From an uncultured Prevotellaceae bacterium (GTDB taxonomy: Bacteria > Bacteroidota > Bacteroidia > Bacteroidales > Bacteroidaceae): a DNA stretch of 39,063 nucleotides. The position numbers and the translations under genes are program-made. The DNA is taken from NCBI GenBank assembly GCA_900316355.1, contig ONCQ01000022.1, positions 1 through 39,063 on the forward strand, in the 5' to 3' direction. The first letter of the stretch is position 1. Every line of letters starts with the position of its first letter. Below are positions 1 to 6,132 of this stretch, piece after piece. The notes under the pieces are model-generated. The model worked only from the letters and a program-made list of their open reading frames with translations, searched no databases and had not been told where the DNA came from.

Positions 1-89
1 GCATGTTCAACAGGGCAAGGCCGGAAGTCCTAAGGGCGAAGATGATATATGGAGGCCTGAAATGCAACTGGAATTACCACCCAAATTGA
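1..89 (+). other. Possible 3' end of an unidentified CDS
   Basis: A frame that is open from the left edge stops with TGA at 87-89; its last residues include NRARPEVLRAKMIYGGLK. A second frame is open from base 2 to a TAA at 149-151. I recognise neither. The intrinsic terminator at 235-265 on this strand implies that some transcript arrives from the left, so one of these frames may be the end of a real gene, but the piece is too short to decide. Confidence 0.2.
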
Positions 90-130
90 CGCAGAACCAT
101 AATTGTATATGTTTTGTCGCCGAAAGCCCC

Positions 131-161
131 CTTAAACTCTTAAACCCTTAAACTTTAAACC
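131..161. repeat. AT-rich TTAAAC word repeat
   Basis: Short tandem-like words of the form cTTAAACtc/TTAAACcc/TTAAACtt. The same kind of array fills 13262-13318 before dedA. It is one of several intergenic low-complexity families in this window. Confidence 0.5.
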
Positions 162-234
162 GTTTATACAATAAACCAATAGGTTGACATACAGACAAAA
201 GCATCCGCTTAGATCCTTGTTCTTCTGATATTTG

Positions 235-265
235 CCTCTCCACCACAATTGGAGAGGTATTTTTG
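235..265 (+). terminator. Intrinsic terminator
   Basis: CCTCTCCA (235-242) pairs perfectly with TGGAGAGG (250-257) around a 7-nt loop and is followed by TATTTTTG. A second small hairpin, TTTTTGTGG/CCACAAAAA, covers 260-281 and overlaps the tail. This likely ends transcription from whatever gene lies to the left of the window. Confidence 0.6.
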
Positions 266-293
266 TGGCCAACCACAAAAATTCATTGATTCT

Positions 294-325
294 TTTGGCT
301 GATTCCGAAAACATAGCTACTTTTG
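294..325 (+). promoter_or_regulatory. Bacteroidetes sigma-ABfr promoter
   Basis: TTTG at 294-297, 20 bp, then TACTTTTG at 318-325, a full match to the TTTG/TAnnTTTG consensus. It would start transcription near 331, ahead of a short ORF at 373 and the BspA-like gene at 641; no better promoter is visible between 520 and 640. Confidence 0.65.
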
Positions 326-372
326 CGGCGTGATACCTCTGATACACAACATCCTTGCATGATGTGAGGAGT

Positions 373-519
373 ATGGTTGACGAGATTGGCGGACAGCGGT
401 CTGCCCACAACTTATTGGAATTCAAGGAAGCGTTATGCTCGTCTTGCGTTCTGAAACCTGAGAAATTTCAAGCTAAGCAAGAGAACATGATGGCTTCCAT
501 GCGTAAGCGTGGACTATAG
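373..519 (+). CDS. Short leader-like ORF (48 aa), unrecognised
   Basis: An ATG preceded by a good Shine-Dalgarno (GAGGAG, unusual for this genome) opens a 48-residue frame ending at a TAG. The product is hydrophilic and basic at its C-terminus (ends MRKRGL) with no membrane segment or known domain. It lies about 40 nt after a consensus promoter and 121 nt before the BspA-like gene, so it could be a small independent gene, a leader peptide, or the tail of a decayed gene. It has no family I recognise; the case rests only on promoter, ribosome site and frame. Confidence 0.3.
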   Translation: MVDEIGGQRSAHNLLEFKEALCSSCVLKPEKFQAKQENMMASMRKRGL

Positions 520-640
520 CCACATCTCTTTAGCACGGTTTTCTCAGGACCTCAGAACGGAGAAGTGGACATTGGTACCACGCTTCTTGTGTTTCATAGA
601 GTTCATCGTAAACAATAACTCATTCATAACATCAACTCTT

Positions 641-3352
641 ATGAAAACAAAATTACTCCTTCTCGCGTTTCTCATGCAACTCTTCGCCCTCAATGCATCG
701 GCCTACGATGCTCTCGTTGGTGGCATTTATTACAATTTGGACACAACCAATAGGACGGCATCAGTAACTCATGGTTCCTCAAAATATACAGGCATCATCA
801 CTATCCCAACCACATTCACTTATAACAACATCGATTACAGGGTAACGTCTATTGGTGGATCTGCTTTTTCAGAATCAAAAGGACTAATATCCGTGTCTCT
901 CCCTTTATCGATAGCTGATATAGGAATAAGAGCTTTTTATGGTTGTACATCCTTGGACACCTTTGACATCCCTTCTTCTGTGACTTCTATACGCCGTGAA
1001 GCTTTTAGCGGGTGCACGCAGTTAGTATCTATTAGTATCCCTGAATCAGTCACCTTTATAGAACGTGATGCTTTTTTGGACACCCCTTGGTACAACACGT
1101 GGTATGATAATAAACCAAATGGTTTATGTTATATCAATGATAATGTTCTATATAAATATAAAGGTAATACACCTGAGAAAATTGTAGTCAATGATGGAAC
1201 AGTATGTATCGGAGGTCGGGCTTTTGAAGACTGTAATCTCGAAACTATCGTCATTCCTCAATCCGTTACTAGTATCTGTAGCTATGCATTCAGCAATTGT
1301 TATAATTTGAAGTCTATTATATGGCATAAGGATCTTCAACTGGATTATCTTGGTGCTGCAGCTTTTCATAGATGTATTGGACTGAAAACAATCGAAGTTC
1401 CGGCTTTCTCGGTCGGCGGGGAACAAAACCCTTCCAGCTGTAGAATGTTATCTGATGGAAGCATCTCGACTTCAGGTAATTACCATTTCTATGGCTGTAA
1501 CGGATTGGAATCTGCTTATTTAGCAGAAGGGCAGACAGAAGTCTTCCAGGGAATGTTCAAAAGATGTACGAACTTGACTACACTCTATCTTCCCTCAACC
1601 ATTAAGAAATTTGGTTTGGAACTTGGAACGCCTTTCGACGAATGCGAGAATCTCACAGTTGTTTATGCCAATATGGCTAGGCCCGTTGAAATCAATTCCG
1701 AGACTTTTTCCAAACGTTATGTAGGTACGCTTTATGTTCCCAAAGGCAGCAAGGCAGCTTACCAGAGTGCAGAATATTGGGGCGACTTCAAGGAGATTAT
1801 AGAGATGGTCCAGTTACAAAAAATCACATTACCAGAATCGATAGAGCTCACAACCGGAGAAAGTACGAGATTGACCGCCACAATTGTGCCGGAGAATGCG
1901 ACAAATAAAGACCTCAAATGGGAGAGCAGTGATGAGACTGTCGCTAAGGTTGAAGATGGTATAGTAACTGCTAATAAGGAAAAAGAGGGTACTGCTATTA
2001 TCACTGCGTCTGCCACCGATGGCTCGGGTGTTAGCGCCACATGTGAGGTGACCGTCGTAGCTAGTGGTCAAGGCACTGACATCTCTCAATTGAACAATAT
2101 CATCTATTTAGGGACAGCAAAAGCTGGTTCAACAGCGACACTCTCCTTCAACATGAAGAACACGGCTGCTATCCGAGGCTTCCAGTTCGACCTCTATCTG
2201 CCTGAAGGAATAACAGTGGTGAAGAATGCCAAGGGACGCATTCAGGCTTCGCTGAGTAGTGGAAGGCTGCCAGAGGATGATGAGCACACGCTGACCGTCA
2301 CAGAACAGGCTGACGGTGCCATCCGCTTCCTCTGTGGTTCGCAGTATGACGAAACCTTCACGGGCAATGAGGGCGAAATCCTTACCCTACAGATCAATAT
2401 TGATGAAACTCTCCCCGATGGAGCCTATCCAGTTATCCTGAAGGAAATGCGCCTGAGCGAGACCGACATCAGCAAATTCTATGATACCAAGCGCATTGTT
2501 TCAATCCTCACACTGCCTCTTTACATCTTAGGTGATGTCAATGGTGACGGCATTGTCAATGTAAGTGACTACATTGGTGTCGCCAACCATATCCTTGGTA
2601 TTCCGCAAGATGTGTTCATTGAGAAGGCCGCAGACGTGAATGAGGACAATGCCGTGAATGTAAGTGACTATCTTGGTGTTGCCAACTTTATTCTTACTGG
2701 TTCGTTCTATGGTGGCAGCAATAGCAATGTGAAAGCAGCGCACATGCCCGCCAAGGTAACAGATTTGAATGAGAAGGACAATGTCATCTTTGTGGAACCC
2801 CTGATAATCAGCGGAGAGCCCCAAGAAGCAACGCTCTCTATTCAGATGAAGAACACGGCTGCTATCCGAGGCTTCCAGTTTGATCTCTACCTACCCGAAG
2901 GAGTAACGCCTGTGAAGAACGCCAAAGGGCGCATACAGGGCTCGTTGAGCAAAGGACGACTGGAGGACGGTGATGAGCACACTCTGACAATTCAGGCACA
3001 GGCAGACGGCGCCATTCGCTTCCTCTGTGGCTCGCAGTATGATGAAACGTTCACGGGAACAAGCGGCGAGATAGCCACCTTAAAAGTGAATATTGCTGAA
3101 GGACTTACCGATGGCTCATATCCTATTGTCCTAAAGAACATGCGACTGTCGGAGACGGATATCAGTAAGTACTATGATTGGGATAAGGTGGAGACAACTA
3201 TCACCGTTGATTTCATCGAAAGCATAGAGTATGAAAAGGCTTCAAGCAGCCAATACTATAATCTTGCAGGCCAATTCCTGACTCAGCCTCAGCGCGGCGT
3301 GAACATCATCCGCTCCGGTGACGGCACAACGCGCAAAGTGCTGGTGAAGTAA
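641..3352 (+). CDS. Secreted BspA-like LRR protein with Big_2, cohesin-like and dockerin-like domains
   Basis: A 903-residue secreted surface protein. The frame is open from 509, but the ATG at 641 begins a classical signal peptide (MKTKLLLLAFLMQ...NASA), so I start there. In order: BspA-type leucine-rich repeats (about 63-360, repeated 'VTSI..AF..C..L..I.IP.SVTSI'), a bacterial Ig-like Big_2 domain (about 388-471), a cohesin-like domain (about 500-616), a dockerin-like segment with two calcium loops (DVNGDGIVNVSDY and DVNEDNAVNVSDY, about 627-687), a second cohesin-like domain (about 735-846) very similar to the first, and a C-terminal tail (NLAGQ...RGVNII...KVLVK) shared with other secreted proteins here. 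BspA-like LRRs usually bind host or matrix ligands; the partner is unknown. Ends at a strong hairpin. Confidence 0.9.
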   Translation: MKTKLLLLAFLMQLFALNASAYDALVGGIYYNLDTTNRTASVTHGSSKYTGIITIPTTFTYNNIDYRVTSIGGSAFSESKGLISVSLPLSIADIGIRAFYGCTSLDTFDIPSSVTSIRREAFSGCTQLVSISIPESVTFIERDAFLDTPWYNTWYDNKPNGLCYINDNVLYKYKGNTPEKIVVNDGTVCIGGRAFEDCNLETIVIPQSVTSICSYAFSNCYNLKSIIWHKDLQLDYLGAAAFHRCIGLKTIEVPAFSVGGEQNPSSCRMLSDGSISTSGNYHFYGCNGLESAYLAEGQTEVFQGMFKRCTNLTTLYLPSTIKKFGLELGTPFDECENLTVVYANMARPVEINSETFSKRYVGTLYVPKGSKAAYQSAEYWGDFKEIIEMVQLQKITLPESIELTTGESTRLTATIVPENATNKDLKWESSDETVAKVEDGIVTANKEKEGTAIITASATDGSGVSATCEVTVVASGQGTDISQLNNIIYLGTAKAGSTATLSFNMKNTAAIRGFQFDLYLPEGITVVKNAKGRIQASLSSGRLPEDDEHTLTVTEQADGAIRFLCGSQYDETFTGNEGEILTLQINIDETLPDGAYPVILKEMRLSETDISKFYDTKRIVSILTLPLYILGDVNGDGIVNVSDYIGVANHILGIPQDVFIEKAADVNEDNAVNVSDYLGVANFILTGSFYGGSNSNVKAAHMPAKVTDLNEKDNVIFVEPLIISGEPQEATLSIQMKNTAAIRGFQFDLYLPEGVTPVKNAKGRIQGSLSKGRLEDGDEHTLTIQAQADGAIRFLCGSQYDETFTGTSGEIATLKVNIAEGLTDGSYPIVLKNMRLSETDISKYYDWDKVETTITVDFIESIEYEKASSSQYYNLAGQFLTQPQRGVNIIRSGDGTTRKVLVK

Positions 3353-3375
3353 TAATCCTCTTTCGAATTAACAAT

Positions 3376-3412
3376 CTGCCGCCAATGTCCTTCTGATGGG
3401 CATTGGCGGCAG
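3376..3412. terminator. Bidirectional hairpin between convergent genes
   Basis: CTGCCGCCAATG (3376-3387) is perfectly complementary to CATTGGCGGCAG (3401-3412) around a 13-nt loop. It lies 24 bp after the BspA-like stop and 31 bp beyond the stop of the convergent small gene. There is no clear U-run, so it may act as a bidirectional terminator or mRNA-stabilising stem. Confidence 0.6.
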
Positions 3413-3442
3413 TGGTATATCAACGCGATGTCAACAAGAGAG

Positions 3443-3628
3443 TTATGAACCCTGCAAGAATTCCTGCTCAAAGTCTGAATATAGCTTATCGAAATCTATA
3501 TCATCTGTTGGAGACAGATGAGAATACAACTCGCTATTATAAAAGAAGCGGATTGCTGTCTGTAGGTCACAACCTTGAGCCTCTATCAGCCTACGCGTAA
3601 GCTCTCTCCCTATCTGATTGGTATTCAC
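3443..3628 (-). CDS. Small partner protein of a DUF3791-type pair (61 aa)
   Basis: Second gene of a two-gene minus-strand unit. I start it at the GTG at 3628 because GGAGG lies six bases upstream and the GTG overlaps the previous TGA as GTGA, the usual sign of translational coupling; a longer frame begins at 3652. The 61-residue product (RELTRRLIEAQGCDLQTA..FFYNSELYSHL) matches the style of small helical proteins that accompany DUF3791 proteins in Bacteroidales, where the pattern 'A...FY.S..Y..L' recurs. Such pairs are often annotated as toxin-antitoxin-like, but a toxic activity has not been shown to my knowledge. Function unknown. Confidence 0.6.
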   Translation of the reverse strand: MNTNQIGRELTRRLIEAQGCDLQTAIRFFYNSELYSHLSPTDDIDFDKLYSDFEQEFLQGS

Positions 3629-3846
3629 AAACGTCCTCCATAAGCTTGGCACACCTCCTGCACATCTTGTATGGCATAGGCGAAATCCATTGTGTGAATG
3701 GCATCATAATGCTTATCAACGAAAACAAGCCCCTTATGGGCGTCCAAATAGTTGAATGCCTGACGTTCTGTGAGGCCGAACTTGTCTGCGAACATCTTCA
3801 CGAAAACCATGAGATAGTTAAACTTTTTATAATGCTTTGCTGACAT
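3625..3846 (-). CDS. DUF3791-type small protein (73 aa)
   Basis: First gene of the pair. It has a consensus promoter 34 bp upstream and ends in a 4-base overlap with its partner. The 73-residue product has the DUF3791 features: an N-terminal F..F.KMFADKFGLT..QAFNYL helix-rich half and the conserved C-terminal 'HT..F.YAI.DV.E.C...GG' stretch. DUF3791 proteins occur next to small partners or to DUF3990 putative toxins, so an antitoxin-like or regulatory role is possible but inferred only from such context. No membrane segments or signal peptide. Confidence 0.7.
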   Translation of the reverse strand: MSAKHYKKFNYLMVFVKMFADKFGLTERQAFNYLDAHKGLVFVDKHYDAIHTMDFAYAIQDVQEVCQAYGGRL

Positions 3847-3879
3847 GTCGATAAGTCTTTATTTCGTCTTAGTTCGCTG

Positions 3880-3911
3880 CAAAGGTATTGTTTTTCTGCT
3901 GACGTGCCAAA
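3880..3911 (-). promoter_or_regulatory. Promoter of the DUF3791-type pair
   Basis: On the minus strand, TTTG (3911-3908), 20 bp, TACCTTTG (3887-3880): a perfect Bacteroidetes housekeeping promoter. The start codon is at 3846, giving a leader of about 25-30 nt. Confidence 0.8.
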
Positions 3912-4088
3912 CTTTATCCTGAATTATTTGATTATTAGAAGACATCTACATCGTCCGCTCGACGCAAAGCGGAACTTCTCACCTGAAGAATGGGTGTATA
4001 GAGGAAATGTTGGGCGTTATATGAATCGAAACGACGCAGAGAGGTTCAAAAGATGTTTATACACGAGCGAGACGTGGTGCTGGCCGAA

Positions 4089-4120
4089 GCCTAAAGGTTT
4101 TTGGCCAAAACCCTTTAGGC
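4089..4120. repeat. 32-bp near-perfect palindrome
   Basis: GCCTAAAGGTTTTTGGCC reads into GGCCAAAACCCTTTAGGC, sharing the central GGCC, with a single mismatch between arms. Eleven bases further on, AACCCTAAAGGGTT (4131-4144) repeats the CCCTTTAGG/CCTAAAGGG word as a smaller inverted repeat. Confidence 0.75.
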
Positions 4121-4172
4121 TTTTCGCAGAAACCCTAAAGGGTTCGGAGAGGGGGAGTATAGTCCCTAAGCG

Positions 4173-4212
4173 TACCCTCTATAGTGTCTGCGCGTAGTCT
4201 CTATAGAGGGTA
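4173..4212. repeat. Inverted repeat with 12-bp perfect arms
   Basis: TACCCTCTATAG at 4173-4184 and CTATAGAGGGTA at 4201-4212 are exact reverse complements around a 16-nt loop. There is no following U-run, so it is not an obvious terminator. It could be a protein-binding site or the end of a small mobile element. Confidence 0.75.
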
Positions 4213-4464
4213 AGGCGAGGGAGTAGTAGTGTCTAGCTTAAAAGCCTACACCCCGCGCAGAATGACTGCAAGTAATTCGATTGTTTTTCATTGAGGTTAT
4301 AAAGGTTTTGCGCAAGGTGTAAGGTTTTTGTATGTTTCAACAATTTTTTGTTTCGGAAGACTACCGAAAGAAAGTGCATGGGGTGTGGGGTGTGTTGGCT
4401 ATTGGCTGTTGGGCTGATTTTAATCACTTTTTTACTGCGAAACGAAAGAATTGTTGAGTAGAAT

Positions 4465-4495
4465 TTTGCAAAATCGAGGAAAATGTGTTCCTTTG
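4465..4495 (+). promoter_or_regulatory. Promoter of the 50-aa/173-aa gene pair
   Basis: TTTG at 4465-4468, 19 bp, TTCCTTTG at 4488-4495, one mismatch from TAnnTTTG. The first start codon is at 4520, so the leader is about 17-20 nt. Confidence 0.6.
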
Positions 4496-4519
4496 CGGCA
4501 CGAAAGAAGTAATATACCT

Positions 4520-4672
4520 ATGGCATATACAAAAGAAACACTTGTGGTTAGCAACCCTTCGGAAAAAGTGCTGAAAGCGGTTGAGGAACTGAGGAAGTAC
4601 AAGCTTACCCAGTTGCAGAAGTTGCGTTCGATGAAGCCAGAAGACTTCTCTCGTCGTGTGATTTTGGCATAA
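4520..4672 (+). CDS. Small protein (50 aa), first gene of an unrecognised pair
   Basis: A 50-residue protein starting MAYTKETLVVSNPSEKVL. I use the ATG at 4520 rather than the upstream frame opening at 4451 because the promoter -7 element ends at 4495. The body is predicted helical and basic (VLKAVEELRKYKLTQLQKL), ending EDFSRRVILA. Its TAA overlaps the next ATG by one base (TAATG), so the two genes are translated together. Size, position before a larger gene and tight coupling are like an antitoxin or chaperone of a two-gene module, but I recognise no named antitoxin fold. Function unknown. Confidence 0.6.
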   Translation: MAYTKETLVVSNPSEKVLKAVEELRKYKLTQLQKLRSMKPEDFSRRVILA

Positions 4673-5193
4673 TGGAAGCCTACTATTCCATCATTCAAAA
4701 AGATAGTGAATATCGCATCTTATTGACTCCCGTTAATACAGGAGTCTTGCCACATCATATTCAAAATGTTCTTACAGAAAGGAAAATTGATATCAGCGAA
4801 CTGATTATCGAACGTATTGCTGGTGAAAGCGCAACTGGACAGGATGTTTTGCACGATATTACGGGCTGGGTGGCTGAATTATTTGCGAACAATCCTAATC
4901 TGATTATTTACTATTCTTGCGATGACATGAATCCCATTCCATCAAGAAACAAGAATAGTGGCAACAAGGACCTGCCTGTTAATGCATACCGAAGCCGTTT
5001 GTTCTCCCATATTTTTGAGTCTTACATGATAAGTCACCAAGTATCGGGAGTGATGAATACCCCTATTCAACTTGATAACTATGATGATAATGGCGTAGGA
5101 TATAGCTTATTTTTTCATTTTATTGCCAGAGACTCTCACAGCGACATCGTGGAAATGCTGAAAGAGGATATTATTGAGGTGAGTGGTAAATAA
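4672..5193 (+). CDS. Hypothetical protein (173 aa), possibly DUF6169-like
   Basis: A 173-residue soluble protein with no signal peptide or membrane segment. A central stretch 'NLIIYYSCDD' followed by 'YRSRLFSHIFESY' and a C-terminal 'YSLFFHFIARD' resembles the layout I associate with the DUF6169 family of Bacteroidetes (a CD-containing strand, then an R..LF..W-type helix); I hold this with low certainty. It is encoded downstream of and overlapping the 50-aa protein, sharing its promoter. Composition is AT-rich compared with the his cluster that starts 190 bp later, which fits an accessory module. No catalytic motif is evident. Confidence 0.65.
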   Translation: MEAYYSIIQKDSEYRILLTPVNTGVLPHHIQNVLTERKIDISELIIERIAGESATGQDVLHDITGWVAELFANNPNLIIYYSCDDMNPIPSRNKNSGNKDLPVNAYRSRLFSHIFESYMISHQVSGVMNTPIQLDNYDDNGVGYSLFFHFIARDSHSDIVEMLKEDIIEVSGK

Positions 5194-5216
5194 TGCTTTT
5201 ATCCATCCCTTCCGTC

Positions 5217-5233
5217 TCACCCTCTGAGGGTGG
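5217..5233. terminator. Weak terminator-like hairpin
   Basis: Around 5218-5233 the sequence CACCCTCTGAGGGTGG can fold into a 6-7 bp stem with a tiny loop, 25 bp after the 173-aa gene. A purine-rich G-run stretch follows rather than a U-run, so termination is uncertain. Confidence 0.3.
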
Positions 5234-5366
5234 CAGCCATAAAATGGGGAGTTCGAGAGGGGTTTCAGGGGGAGTTCAAGAGGGTTTTCGGGGGTGTTGG
5301 TGGGCGTTTTCTGTGTTCTTCGTGATTTTCTTGGGCAAAGAGGCAGGGAAAACGGCAAAAAATATG

Positions 5367-5374
5367 TACCTTTG
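5367..5374 (+). promoter_or_regulatory. Promoter of the his-lys gene run
   Basis: TACCTTTG at 5367-5374 matches the -7 consensus and is followed by CGCCCGC and then the hisH ATG at 5382. No good TTTG lies at the -33 position. With the usual start about 6-8 nt after this box, the hisH message would have almost no leader. Confidence 0.65.
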
Positions 5375-5381
5375 CGCCCGC

Positions 5382-6017
5382 ATGAAAATAGCCATTGTAA
5401 AATATAACGCAGGGAACATCTATTCCGTGGTGCACGCGCTGCGACGCTTAGGCGTGGAGCCCGTGCTGACGGACGATGCCGCCGAGCTGCGGGCAGCGGA
5501 TAAGGTGTTGTTCCCCGGTCAGGGCGAAGCGAGCCAGGCCATGAGCTATCTGCGCGAGCATGGCTTGGACGAGGTGATTCGCTCGCTGCGCCAACCTGTG
5601 CTGGGCATCTGCATCGGCCAGCAGCTGATGTGCCGCCACTCCGAGGAGGGCGACACGGAGTGTCTGGGCATCTTCCCCGCAGAGGTGAAGCGCTTCCAAC
5701 CGCAGCGACACGAGGACAAGGTGCCGCACATGGGATGGAACGAATTGAGAATTAAAAATGAAACATTAGAAATGAAACATGAGGGGGAGGAAGTGAGCGT
5801 GAATCCGCTGTTCCGCGGCCTGGCGGACGGGGACTTCGTGTACTTCGTGCATAGCTTCTATGTGCCGCAGTGCGAGTTCACCACCGCCACGACGGACTAT
5901 ATCCTACCCTTCTCCGCCGCCCTGCACAAGGATAACTTCTACGCCACTCAGTTCCACCCCGAGAAGAGCGGAGCCACAGGCGAGAAAATTCTCCGCAACT
6001 TCCTGGAAGTTGAATGA
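5382..6017 (+). CDS. hisH: Imidazole glycerol phosphate synthase, glutaminase subunit HisH
   Basis: Class-I glutamine amidotransferase subunit that supplies ammonia to HisF in histidine synthesis. The frame runs open from 5193, but homology starts at the ATG at 5382 (MKIAIVKYNAGN). The catalytic triad is visible: Cys77 in LGICIGQQ, His192 and Glu194 in QFHPEKSG. Length is 211 residues, slightly long because residues about 123-139 (RIKNETLEMKHEGEEVS) form an extra segment between the conserved HMGWN and NPLF parts; its DNA is AT-rich and repeat-like, unlike the GC-rich gene around it. First gene of hisH-hisA-hisF-hisIE, directly after a promoter. Confidence 0.97.
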   Translation: MKIAIVKYNAGNIYSVVHALRRLGVEPVLTDDAAELRAADKVLFPGQGEASQAMSYLREHGLDEVIRSLRQPVLGICIGQQLMCRHSEEGDTECLGIFPAEVKRFQPQRHEDKVPHMGWNELRIKNETLEMKHEGEEVSVNPLFRGLADGDFVYFVHSFYVPQCEFTTATTDYILPFSAALHKDNFYATQFHPEKSGATGEKILRNFLEVE

Positions 6018-6030
6018 TGAATTAATAAAA

Positions 6031-6097
6031 GCCCCCGAGCCCCCTAAAGGGGAGCGTAGATGCCCCCGAGCCCCCTAAAGGGGAGCGTAGGGAATGA
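6031..6097. repeat. Two tandem GC-rich repeat copies
   Basis: The unit GCCCCCGAGCCCCCTAAAGG + GGAGCGTAG occurs twice, at 6031-6059 and 6062-6090, the second followed by GGAATGA. Further copies are at about 6883-6918 and, inverted, at 35991-36025. Each contains the small hairpin CCCCTAAAGGGG. Confidence 0.85.
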
Positions 6098-6102
6098 AAC
6101 TT

Positions 6103-6132
6103 GAATTATTGAACTATTGAACTATTGAAACT
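6103..6132. repeat. TTGAACTA tandem words spanning the hisA start
   Basis: Copies of 'TTGAACTATTGAACTATTGAAAC' type lead straight into hisA, whose TTG initiator is part of the array. A longer array of the same words lies at 6957-7047 before hisF. Confidence 0.75.

Larger units (their letters stand above)
3904..4464. other. Gene-poor stretch with clustered palindromes
   Basis: Between the DUF3791 promoter and the next promoter I see no convincing gene. A 97-codon plus-strand frame at 3904-4197 exists but runs through the palindromes and has odd composition. The stretch holds three inverted repeats (listed separately) and AT-rich sequence at 4250-4440. Confidence 0.5.

Noticed and set aside
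132-425. 97-codon minus-strand frame at the left edge
   Set aside because: It crosses an intrinsic terminator, a promoter and a repeat array on the opposite strand and shows no domain.
3904-4197. 97-codon plus-strand frame over the palindrome cluster
   Set aside because: Its second half translates inverted repeats (PKPKGFWPKPF), it has no ribosome site, and the first part overlaps the promoter of the opposite gene pair.
5193-5381. N-terminal extension of HisH
   Set aside because: The frame is open, but the residues are low-complexity, the promoter lies inside it, and HisH homology begins exactly at 5382.
6031-6097. CRISPR-like array of short repeats
   Set aside because: The units are adjacent or spaced irregularly without unique spacers, and no cas genes are present.
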